NCBI GenBank assembly: GCA_002690915.1
Contig: NZGF01000050.1
Location: 1 to 64,000 of the forward strand
Direction of reading: 5' to 3'
Source of the DNA: Crocinitomicaceae bacterium
GTDB taxonomy: Bacteria > Bacteroidota > Bacteroidia > Flavobacteriales_D > Sanyastnellaceae
DNA: 64,000 bases
Under the pieces are notes generated by a model. That model did no database searches, was not told the origin of the DNA, and saw only the letters and a program-made list of their open reading frames with translations. The position numbers and the translations under genes were made by a program. Below are positions 9,593 through 17,696 of this stretch, piece by piece (positions within the stretch are counted from its first letter, which is position 1; every line of letters begins with the position of its first letter).

Positions 9593-10540
9593 TCAAAGTT
9601 CACCCATCCGCCCGGCGCGGTAATTCTGGTAGCATTGGTTGATTTGCTCCTGGCTGTTCATGACGAACGGGCCGTACGAAACGACCGGCTCGTTCAGGGG
9701 TTGCCCGCCGAGCAACAGGAATTCGCATCCCGTTTCTGAGTAGTACTGCAGGACATCCCCCTCCCGCTCGTACAGCGCCATTTGCTCGTCCTTGACGGCG
9801 TGTCGGCCTTCGAGTTCCATTTCACCTTGCACCACATAAACAAAGGCATTGTGCCCTGACGTAACCGGAACGTCCAATCGCTCACCCGCTGCTAGGGTAA
9901 TGTGGTAGTAGAACGTGGGCGAATACGTCTCTGTGGGGGAGGTGCCCCCGAACAGGCTTCCGATTAAGATCTTGATTCGGCTTTTGCCTTTTTGGATAAC
10001 TGGGATAACCTCCGGATTGTGGATGGCAGTATTGGGGGGACAAAATTTATCTTTTGCAGGGAGGTTGAGCCATATTTGAAAACCGTGCACTACTCCGCCG
10101 TTGGATCGCAATTGGTCGTCACTTACCTCCTCGTGAATGGCGCCTCGTCCGGAATTAAAGAGCATGTATTGACCTTCGTGGTAGACGATGTCGTTTTTCA
10201 TGCTATCGGTATGCCGACCACTTCCCTGCACGAGGTAGGTGGTCGGGACCACCCCGGCGTGCGGATGCGCTTGGATGTCCATGCCGATGGTGCCCGGATC
10301 CACGTCAAGCGGTCCGAATTCATCGAGCATCACAAAGGGGGAAACGAGATCGTTTTGACCGCCGGCGAAGGCCCGGAGGACCGGCACGTTCTGCACCATA
10401 CTGCGCCGTGCGTTCAGGATTTTTGCAATCCGCCGTTCTCCAGGCAACGCAAACATCCCTGAGGTGGCCTTCAATAGACGAGGTGTTGTCAGCGATGCTC
10501 CGACAATGGCTGAGCTCCGGATGAAATCCAATCGACGCAT
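9593..10540 (-). CDS. Pirin family protein (cupin) with N-terminal RR-type extension
   Basis: MDIQAHPHAGVVPTTYLVQGSGRHTDSMKND...INLPAKDKFCPP... matches pirin N-domain (HPHxG..T..Y..G...H.DS) and C-terminal pirin domain. N-term MRRLDFIRSSAIVGASLTTP. Confidence 0.85.
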   Translation of the reverse strand: MRRLDFIRSSAIVGASLTTPRLLKATSGMFALPGERRIAKILNARRSMVQNVPVLRAFAGGQNDLVSPFVMLDEFGPLDVDPGTIGMDIQAHPHAGVVPTTYLVQGSGRHTDSMKNDIVYHEGQYMLFNSGRGAIHEEVSDDQLRSNGGVVHGFQIWLNLPAKDKFCPPNTAIHNPEVIPVIQKGKSRIKILIGSLFGGTSPTETYSPTFYYHITLAAGERLDVPVTSGHNAFVYVVQGEMELEGRHAVKDEQMALYEREGDVLQYYSETGCEFLLLGGQPLNEPVVSYGPFVMNSQEQINQCYQNYRAGRMGEL

Positions 10541-10596
10541 ACGTTAAGATACAGATTTCCAGCGGGTAAGCAAGCACATGAGGGATTAGCGCCTAC

Positions 10597-10610
10597 ATTT
10601 AGGCCTAAAT
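10597..10610. promoter_or_regulatory. Perfect 14-bp palindrome ATTTAGGCCTAAAT, candidate operator
   Basis: Self-reverse-complementary; lies 10 nt before the ATG at 10621 in the divergent pirin/hypothetical intergenic region, overlapping a TAcaTTTa -7-like element. Confidence 0.4.
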
Positions 10611-10620
10611 CTTTTCTGCA

Positions 10621-11781
10621 ATGAAACACATTACACTTGCCCTTGCAGCGTTGTCTTTTGTTACCGTCAGCGCCCAGAACGTTCAGCGCGAAAGCATTCA
10701 GGTGGACTACATCAGCCGACCCAGTGAACCCCTGCCAGCCGGCGTGAGCACCTACAATGTCGTGGTCAACCAGTCCTATCGCGATCAGTACGAAGCCGAA
10801 TTGACGCAATGGGAAATCGACACCCAATTGGCGCAGGAAACCTATAACGCGGAGATGGAGGCCTACAATGCCAAAGGCACCGGTGCAAAGATTTTGGAAC
10901 GCGCGCTGCTTGACGAGAAGAAGCCGCAACTCATTCTTCCGAGAAAGCCGGTGGCAACGGAGCGCGTTTTTGAACGGGGCATCATCGGTTCCAAGGTTGA
11001 CATGCAGGGTATGACCCGCACCGAAGATGGTGCCACGGTGACCATCGAAATTCAATACTTCGAAGGCTCGGCCCCCGAGGAAGGTAAAAAAGAGATTAAG
11101 GACAAGGAAGGAAACGTTACGTTCAAATACTACCGAACGATGAAATACCGCCAGCCGATCCGCTACATGGTTCAGCTCCCGGACGGTTCTATTGTTGTCG
11201 ATGAGGTGTTGACGTCTTCCGAGGATTTCACGACGTACACCTCTGACAAGTACACAAGCAAGTCCGCTTTGAATAAGGCGTGGAATCTAACGGCGGTCAA
11301 CAACCGATTGAGCCAAATGTCAGTTCAGGCAGGCTGTATCGCTATTAACAGCAACTTGAACGACCGGTTCTGCTTCTCGAAAAAGACCCGTCCCATGACC
11401 ATTTACCATGCCAAGACCAAGAAGAAGGTTGACTACACGGACTTAAACAACGCGGCCTTGGATATGAAAATGGCCATGGAAAAGTACCTGAATCAGCCGG
11501 AAGCCTCAGCAGAAGGCATTCGGGCTTGCGTCGCGGTTTGGGAGCAGGTGCTGACTGAAGCGGACTTTGACAACAAGAAGGCCCGCATCAACCGCAAAAT
11601 GGCGGGGCTGCTGTACCTCAACCTCATCAATGCGAACATCTGGCTCGAGGATTATGACCGCGTCGATGTTCTGTTTGATGAAATGCGTCGGCTCGACACC
11701 AAAAAGAGCGCCGAAGGCACGGCCGACGGTTTGGATACCTTCTCAGAAGACCAGCGCCGCCGGAAGGAAATCAATTCCTGA
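10621..11781 (+). CDS. Hypothetical secreted protein
   Basis: 386 aa, signal peptide MKHITLALAALSFVTVSAQ; no family recognised. Confidence 0.75.
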   Translation: MKHITLALAALSFVTVSAQNVQRESIQVDYISRPSEPLPAGVSTYNVVVNQSYRDQYEAELTQWEIDTQLAQETYNAEMEAYNAKGTGAKILERALLDEKKPQLILPRKPVATERVFERGIIGSKVDMQGMTRTEDGATVTIEIQYFEGSAPEEGKKEIKDKEGNVTFKYYRTMKYRQPIRYMVQLPDGSIVVDEVLTSSEDFTTYTSDKYTSKSALNKAWNLTAVNNRLSQMSVQAGCIAINSNLNDRFCFSKKTRPMTIYHAKTKKKVDYTDLNNAALDMKMAMEKYLNQPEASAEGIRACVAVWEQVLTEADFDNKKARINRKMAGLLYLNLINANIWLEDYDRVDVLFDEMRRLDTKKSAEGTADGLDTFSEDQRRRKEINS

Positions 11782-11794
11782 TGCCAGCAATGAT

Positions 11795-14700
11795 TCAGCT
11801 TCCGTGCTGAACGATTAACTTTTCTCGGATTGGCCCGGAGTGCACAATGTACATGCCTTCGGGCCAATTTCGTGTATCGAGCGATGCGATGCCGTCAGGC
11901 CCAGCGGTTGTGGCGCAGATGAGTCCACCGTGTGCACTGAAGGCGCGCACCATGGCACCAGGCTGGGCCTTGATGAATGCCTGTTCATTGGCCGGGTTCG
12001 GGAAGATCGATGACCGGATGGTGTTAAACGCCTCCACAGTCATACTGCCAAGCCCCTCCACGTAAGTCTCTGCAGCTGTGACGGTGCAGCCATCGAAGAA
12101 TACTGTTGCTGAATAGTTTCCCGAAAACTCCGGCCACCAGCCTGTGCCCATACCCACTGTGACGCCGTCCAGTTGCCATGCGATGGAATCGGCATAGGGC
12201 ACATTGCTTGTGTTGACAGACAATCCCTCATCGCCGGCTTCAACGGTGGCGCTCGCGTCCTCCGGGCAGGGGATGAAATGCGCTTGGTACAAATCGTCTG
12301 TGAACAGCGGGATGGTGTTCAGCTTGATGAATTGCTCCATTTCTCCGCTGGCAATGTGCTGGTTGGTTTCCCATTTTTCAAAAAGGTAGCCGGGCTGGGC
12401 GATAGCTTCAATTTCGACGGGAACGTTTTCGAAATAGATCCCATCCCACGGCAGTGGACCGGGCGTGATCGTGTTGATGCGCACTAAACCTGACATCGCG
12501 GGGACCACATCGAGTGAGCATTCGTAAGGGTTGGGTAAATTAAAACTCTGCATCAGGTGGTTGCGCGACGTATTCACCCTGCTTTGGTTGTGGGTCACCA
12601 TCGCATTGATGCTGTTCAGCCACGACCCCATTGATGGCGGTGAATCCCACCGGTTGATGTGGTGGGGCATGGCCGTTTCGATGGCGTCAACTGCAATGTT
12701 GGTCTCGACGGAAAAGGCCCACGGCTGAAAAATGGTGTTCACGAGGTCAGCATACCGGTTGATGAACCGCCTTCGGAAAGGAGCGTTGTTCAAGACGTGG
12801 TCGAACAACTCACTGTGTACGCTGGAAAATCCGGGGTTACGTGCCGATTCGATGTAATTGTCGTAGATGCTTCCGCCAAAGAAGCCAAACCCTGCATCGG
12901 TGTCGTAAAGTAAATAGGTCCAGCGGCCCTCGGAGGAGGGACGGAAAACCTTGACGTTGTTCAGGCCCCAAGCGATGCCCATCCAATCCATATTTTGGAT
13001 GTACGTCTCGAAAACAAAATAATCAATGTAATTATCGACGTCGAAAAGCGATTCAAACAAAGGCAGGAAGGATAAACTCATCGTCGAGGTGGACTGCAAC
13101 ACGTTAATGTCCGTGTAGAAGGCATCATCGGACCCTGCTAGCGATCCTTGGGGACCGATGAGATCCACGTCATCCGTCGACACGTCATAGTCGTAGGCGA
13201 TACTGTGTTCGTCGTACTTCTCACGTGCACCGTACAACCCCCAGTATTCACCGTTCAAGTAGAGGTGGGCAGGTTGCCAAGCGCCTGCCACATTTTGGGT
13301 TTGCATCGCAATGCGGTTGATCAAGGCATCCTGCATTTTGGTCGCCCAGCTGTGCTGCCCGCCGTTCCGCAAGTTTATGTTGTTGAAGGTGACGCTTTCG
13401 GGCTTGTCGGGAAACAGCGGCCACTCCAGGTTGCCGGTGTATTCGTTTTTGAAATCCAACCGGAACGATCGCTGTGGCTCCGCGCGCGACCAGCCGCCGT
13501 GGATTTCGAGGTCCATGTTTTCCCGCAGCTGCAGCGTGCCGTCGGCATCAAAAAACTGCATGCGGGCGAACCGGGACCAAGGCTCCCAGAAGTTGGCACC
13601 GAAGTGGGGATAATCATTCGCCGCATTGGGTCCCATGACGTAGATGCCGGTATTCCAATCCCAGAGGTCGGCTTCGTTCACGAGGATGGAGAACGTCGGA
13701 ATGTCCGGATCAAATTCATCGATGATGTAGACCTCATCTTGCACATCGCTCGGTAATTCTTCGTTTCCGTCGTGCCAGACCCGAACGCTCAAGCAAGTGG
13801 TCGCATCGAAGAGCAAGCCTCCATCAGGAAAGACCGGGGACAAAGTAGTCGGGAGGTCGCCGTTGGTGGTGTAGCGTGCAGTGTAGCCCGCGGTTGCCCC
13901 CGCAATACTCACCGCGAGTTCACCGTCGTACCAGCCCGAAGGAACGGTTAGACTCGGTGCAGAAGCGATGCCGGTGTAGCACATCGTTCCTTGGTTGGCT
14001 TCACCCGGGGTGGGCGCGTCGAAAATGCACCAGTCCTCGGTCTCGCCCTCGAGGCGTCCCACCGAGTACCCTGCTTCCAGGTCGGGGTGGATCGGCAGGG
14101 CATCGACCACGTCGCCATCGGCATTGCTGAGCACGACGGACTCGCCGGTGCTGAGCTGGTACGGCACGTGGCAGTACCCTTCAAATTCCGGCCACCACGT
14201 TGGCGGCTGCGACCAGGCTTCGAGCTCGCCGTCCTTTCGAGTCAATCCCAAAAACGGACGGATGCTCAAGTCCGATGATTCCGCATTGAAGTTGTGCACT
14301 TGAACCGAAAACACATTGGTGCCCTCGACCAGCCAGGGCTCGAATTCTTCAGCTCTCCAGATGTACTGTTCGGGTTGGCCGCCAGCGTAAAGCACGGCTT
14401 CGGTGTAGGCTGTGGCGAAATCTCCGGCGACGCCTGCGACGCCCGCCATGTTGGACGAACGGGCGATTTCAATGCCATTCAAAAAAGCGATGTACCCATC
14501 GTCGTAGTCGATTGCAAGGGACAAGTAGCCGTAATCTTCGTTGCTCGCTACATCGAATTCCTTCCGCAAGAAGATGCAGTCGGCATTGGGAACGATGGTC
14601 ACATCGTCGTTGTCCCCGTATCCAAAACCACCCACTCCGGTGAACCAGGAGGAGGCATCAAAACCCGGTAACCGCCAGTCGTCGGCAAAGGGGGGCGTCG

Positions 14701-15046
14701 GCACGGCGTACTGCCATTGATCGCCTTCGACGGCCGGACAGCGCCAGTTTTCAGGCAGGTAGGTCCGGTCTTCTCCAGAAGCGAGTATGAGCAGCCGCTC
14801 GCCGGCATCCAAGGTGATGTTCGGCAACGGCACCGCGCCGCCCGTTCCAAAACCGTCATTGAGCGTGAAACCGCCCAATTCGATCCCTTGCCCACCGTCG
14901 TTGCGCAGCTCAATCCAATCCGATGCATCGCCTTGAATGTCGGTGACACCATTGTGGGCAGAAACCTCCGAAATGACCAATTGCGCGCCTGCGGCGTGCG
15001 CCGCCAGCAAGCCAGCAAACGCTAGTAAAGTCCTCAACCATTGCAT
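11795..15046 (-). CDS. Lamin-tail-domain / CotH-kinase family protein with T9SS type A CTD
   Basis: N-term LVISEVSAHNGVTDIQGDASDWIELRNDGGQGIELGGFTLND (LTD); CotH-like RENMDLEIHGGWSRAEPQRSFRLDFKNEY...LYLNGEYWGLYGAREKYDEHSIAYDYDV; C-term SIFPNPANEQAFI...LIVQ. Start taken at MQWLRTLLAFAGLLAAHAAGAQ. Confidence 0.85.
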   Translation of the reverse strand: MQWLRTLLAFAGLLAAHAAGAQLVISEVSAHNGVTDIQGDASDWIELRNDGGQGIELGGFTLNDGFGTGGAVPLPNITLDAGERLLILASGEDRTYLPENWRCPAVEGDQWQYAVPTPPFADDWRLPGFDASSWFTGVGGFGYGDNDDVTIVPNADCIFLRKEFDVASNEDYGYLSLAIDYDDGYIAFLNGIEIARSSNMAGVAGVAGDFATAYTEAVLYAGGQPEQYIWRAEEFEPWLVEGTNVFSVQVHNFNAESSDLSIRPFLGLTRKDGELEAWSQPPTWWPEFEGYCHVPYQLSTGESVVLSNADGDVVDALPIHPDLEAGYSVGRLEGETEDWCIFDAPTPGEANQGTMCYTGIASAPSLTVPSGWYDGELAVSIAGATAGYTARYTTNGDLPTTLSPVFPDGGLLFDATTCLSVRVWHDGNEELPSDVQDEVYIIDEFDPDIPTFSILVNEADLWDWNTGIYVMGPNAANDYPHFGANFWEPWSRFARMQFFDADGTLQLRENMDLEIHGGWSRAEPQRSFRLDFKNEYTGNLEWPLFPDKPESVTFNNINLRNGGQHSWATKMQDALINRIAMQTQNVAGAWQPAHLYLNGEYWGLYGAREKYDEHSIAYDYDVSTDDVDLIGPQGSLAGSDDAFYTDINVLQSTSTMSLSFLPLFESLFDVDNYIDYFVFETYIQNMDWMGIAWGLNNVKVFRPSSEGRWTYLLYDTDAGFGFFGGSIYDNYIESARNPGFSSVHSELFDHVLNNAPFRRRFINRYADLVNTIFQPWAFSVETNIAVDAIETAMPHHINRWDSPPSMGSWLNSINAMVTHNQSRVNTSRNHLMQSFNLPNPYECSLDVVPAMSGLVRINTITPGPLPWDGIYFENVPVEIEAIAQPGYLFEKWETNQHIASGEMEQFIKLNTIPLFTDDLYQAHFIPCPEDASATVEAGDEGLSVNTSNVPYADSIAWQLDGVTVGMGTGWWPEFSGNYSATVFFDGCTVTAAETYVEGLGSMTVEAFNTIRSSIFPNPANEQAFIKAQPGAMVRAFSAHGGLICATTAGPDGIASLDTRNWPEGMYIVHSGPIREKLIVQHGS

Positions 15047-15158
15047 GCAACAAAGATACGCCACACGTGGACTGGATGGGAGGTGGGAATCAAATTTTGG
15101 GAACAGTCAGGTGTGCAGGGTTGTCACACACGACCATTAACTTGGTATTTTCAGCCCC

Positions 15159-16124
15159 ATGCATCGCTTTCAAATCGTGGTCGTTCTCTCGTTGCTGGCT
15201 TTCAGCCTGGCTGCCTGTTCTGACGGATCAGCAGAACGCCAAGAACACGCCGTCGAAGGGCCGATGCTGCAGGTGTTGGGAACCCTTCAGGACGGGGGCG
15301 CGCCGCACATCGGGTGCAAACGACCGTGTTGCCGCAACCTGTTCTTGCGGCCGGCGACGGACCGGAAGGTCGTTTGCCTGGGCGTGACGGACACAAACTC
15401 CGAAGGCGAACGCGTCGGTGCGCTGTTCGAGGCTACGCCCGACTTTTCAGCCCAGCTTCAGGAGTTCCAATCCAAGTGGGAGGTGCCGTTGGAACGGTTG
15501 TCCGTGTTTTTAACCCATGCCCACATTGGCCACTACAGCGGGTTGATGTTTTTGGGGCGTGAAGCCTTGGGAGCCGAAAACGTGAACGTTTGGGCCATGC
15601 CCCGGCTCCGAGATTTTCTGACTACCAACGGCCCGTGGAGTCAGCTGGTGGCACTCGGAAACATTCGGTTAAACGCGCTCACTGAACTACAGCCCGTTTC
15701 CATCGGTAAGTCCGTGCGTGTCGTGCCCGTTCGTGTCCCGCACCGGGATGAATACTCCGAGACCGTTGGCTTCCGCATCGAGGGACCTAGCAACGCAGCC
15801 CTGTTCGTCCCGGACATCAACAAATGGGATGTGTGGGAGCTTGCACTCGAAGACGAACTGGCAAAGGTGGATTACGCTTTTCTCGATGCGACGTTCTACG
15901 ACGCCGAGGAGGTAGGGTACCGCGACATGGCGGAAATTCCGCATCCTTTCATAGTGGAGACACTGGACCGTTTGAAGGATTTACCTCTATCCGAAAAAGC
16001 CAAGGTGCACTTCATTCACCTCAACCATACCAATCCATGTTTGGATATCACGTCTCAGGCATACCGGTCTGTTGTGGCTTCCGGATACCACGTAGCCCGC
16101 TACGGGCAATCTTTTCCCATGTGA
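15159..16124 (+). CDS. MBL-fold metallohydrolase lipoprotein (PqqB-like)
   Basis: Lipobox SLAAC; VLGTLQDGGAPHIGCKRPCC; HxHxxH-type motif LTHAHIGHYSGLMFLGREALGA; NGPWSQLV. Confidence 0.8.
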   Translation: MHRFQIVVVLSLLAFSLAACSDGSAERQEHAVEGPMLQVLGTLQDGGAPHIGCKRPCCRNLFLRPATDRKVVCLGVTDTNSEGERVGALFEATPDFSAQLQEFQSKWEVPLERLSVFLTHAHIGHYSGLMFLGREALGAENVNVWAMPRLRDFLTTNGPWSQLVALGNIRLNALTELQPVSIGKSVRVVPVRVPHRDEYSETVGFRIEGPSNAALFVPDINKWDVWELALEDELAKVDYAFLDATFYDAEEVGYRDMAEIPHPFIVETLDRLKDLPLSEKAKVHFIHLNHTNPCLDITSQAYRSVVASGYHVARYGQSFPM

Positions 16125-16183
16125 GTCCGACGTTATTAATGGTATTGGATTTTTTTTTATTTTGTCGATAAATTCAATTCGCT

Positions 16184-17695
16184 GTGAATCAAGGTTATAA
16201 TCACATGGTTTTGGGATTCATCGGGATTCTGTTCCTGGGTAATGCGGTGGAATCCCTCGGACAATCCATCAGCGATTGCGAAGGGGCCATCACCTTGTGC
16301 GGCGATTTTTACAACGAGACAGAGGCTTCATTTAACACAGGTGCTGTGTTCGAGTACACCGGCATCTGCAACCAAAGTATTGAGCAGAGCAGCGTTTGGT
16401 ACACCTTCACTGTCCAAGCGGACGGGTTATTGAGTTTCATCATCGATCCCTTGAACCCCATGGATGATTACGATTGGGGCTTGTTCGACATCACTTCTGG
16501 AGGGTGCGAGGGCATCGGTTCGCAATTGCTTTCCCCGGAGGTGGGCTGCAATTCTTACGGTTTGGCACCGCCAGAGCCCAACGGCGCCACGGGTGTCTCT
16601 TCGGCCAACGGCGGAACCGGCAATTCCAATGGTCCGGGCGACTTAAACGGTCCGCCGTTCAATGCAGACCTTCCCGTTGAGGCAGGAGAAACGTATGCGT
16701 TGGTGGTGATGAACTGGACGAACTCGTTGGAGGGCTATGCGATTGACTTTGGCCAATCCACGGCGAGCTTGTACGACGAAGTGTCACCTTCCATTGATAG
16801 CATAGAGGTGATGAATTGCGAGAACACCGCATTGCGGGTTTACCTCAGTGAATTTGTGGACGATGCGACGATATCTACAGAGGATTTTGAGCTCGTTGGA
16901 CCGACTGGGATGGTGCACGAGTTTTTTTCTGTAACGGGCGTCAATACAGTCAACGGATTCAACCAGGTGCTGGAGTTGGATGTGGCTGATCCCATAGAAA
17001 TTTCAGGCTTATACGAATTGCACATCACCGCTGAAGCGGCTTCCATCTCTGATGCCTGCGGAAACTTGGGGGAAGGTTTCATAGGTGTAGACCTCACCGT
17101 ACTGGAGCCACCCTTGGGATGGGATGCCATCGAGGTTCTCGTTTGTCCTGATGATGCCGCCAACCTTTCTGTGAATATGGTAGTTCAGCAGTCAGAAAAC
17201 ACGGACTATACTTACGCTTGGGCTTGGGACATGGCCAGCGCATCCGTCGTCGGCATGGGGCCCGGTTTGGAGAGCTTGGGCGATGGCTACTACGAAGTAG
17301 TCATCACCACGTTACCGGAATGTTTTTCGGCTACGGGGGCGTTCCAAGTTGTTACAGAGGAATGCAGCCTCACCATCCCCAATGTCATCACGCCATTGAA
17401 CGGAGATGCCTTGAACAATTCCTTCTTTGTGGATGGACTGGACGCGTATCCCGGCAGTTCGATTCGCATCTACAACCGGTGGGGCACCGTGCTGTATTCC
17501 TCGAATGACTTCGGTGCCACAGCAGGTTGGGATCCCAGCAATGAAGAAGCTGCCGAAGGCACGTATTACTACGAATTAAGTATTCGCCGCGGTCAGGATG
17601 AACTCAGCGTCATCACCATGCAGAGTGAAACGTTGTACCCGCCAGACGGCAACGCTGCACTCACCTTGACCGGCTCGTTCACGTTGCTTCGTTGA
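16184..17695 (+). CDS. Gliding-motility-associated C-terminal domain (T9SS type B) secreted protein
   Basis: ISDCEGAITLCGDFYNETEASFNTGAVFEYTG...; C-term LTIPNVITPLNGDALNNSFFVDGLDAYPGSSIRIYNRWGTVLYSSNDF...GTYYYEL (CHU_C). GTG start at 16184 or ATG at 16205. Confidence 0.8.
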   Translation: MNQGYNHMVLGFIGILFLGNAVESLGQSISDCEGAITLCGDFYNETEASFNTGAVFEYTGICNQSIEQSSVWYTFTVQADGLLSFIIDPLNPMDDYDWGLFDITSGGCEGIGSQLLSPEVGCNSYGLAPPEPNGATGVSSANGGTGNSNGPGDLNGPPFNADLPVEAGETYALVVMNWTNSLEGYAIDFGQSTASLYDEVSPSIDSIEVMNCENTALRVYLSEFVDDATISTEDFELVGPTGMVHEFFSVTGVNTVNGFNQVLELDVADPIEISGLYELHITAEAASISDACGNLGEGFIGVDLTVLEPPLGWDAIEVLVCPDDAANLSVNMVVQQSENTDYTYAWAWDMASASVVGMGPGLESLGDGYYEVVITTLPECFSATGAFQVVTEECSLTIPNVITPLNGDALNNSFFVDGLDAYPGSSIRIYNRWGTVLYSSNDFGATAGWDPSNEEAAEGTYYYELSIRRGQDELSVITMQSETLYPPDGNAALTLTGSFTLLR

Positions 17696-17696
17696 A

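Noticed and set aside
13148-13756. 202-aa + strand ORF within the CotH gene
   Set aside because: Antisense shadow of a well-supported CDS; no domain recognised.
16150-16158. Run of nine T after the MBL gene
   Set aside because: No convincing stem immediately upstream, so not called as a terminator.
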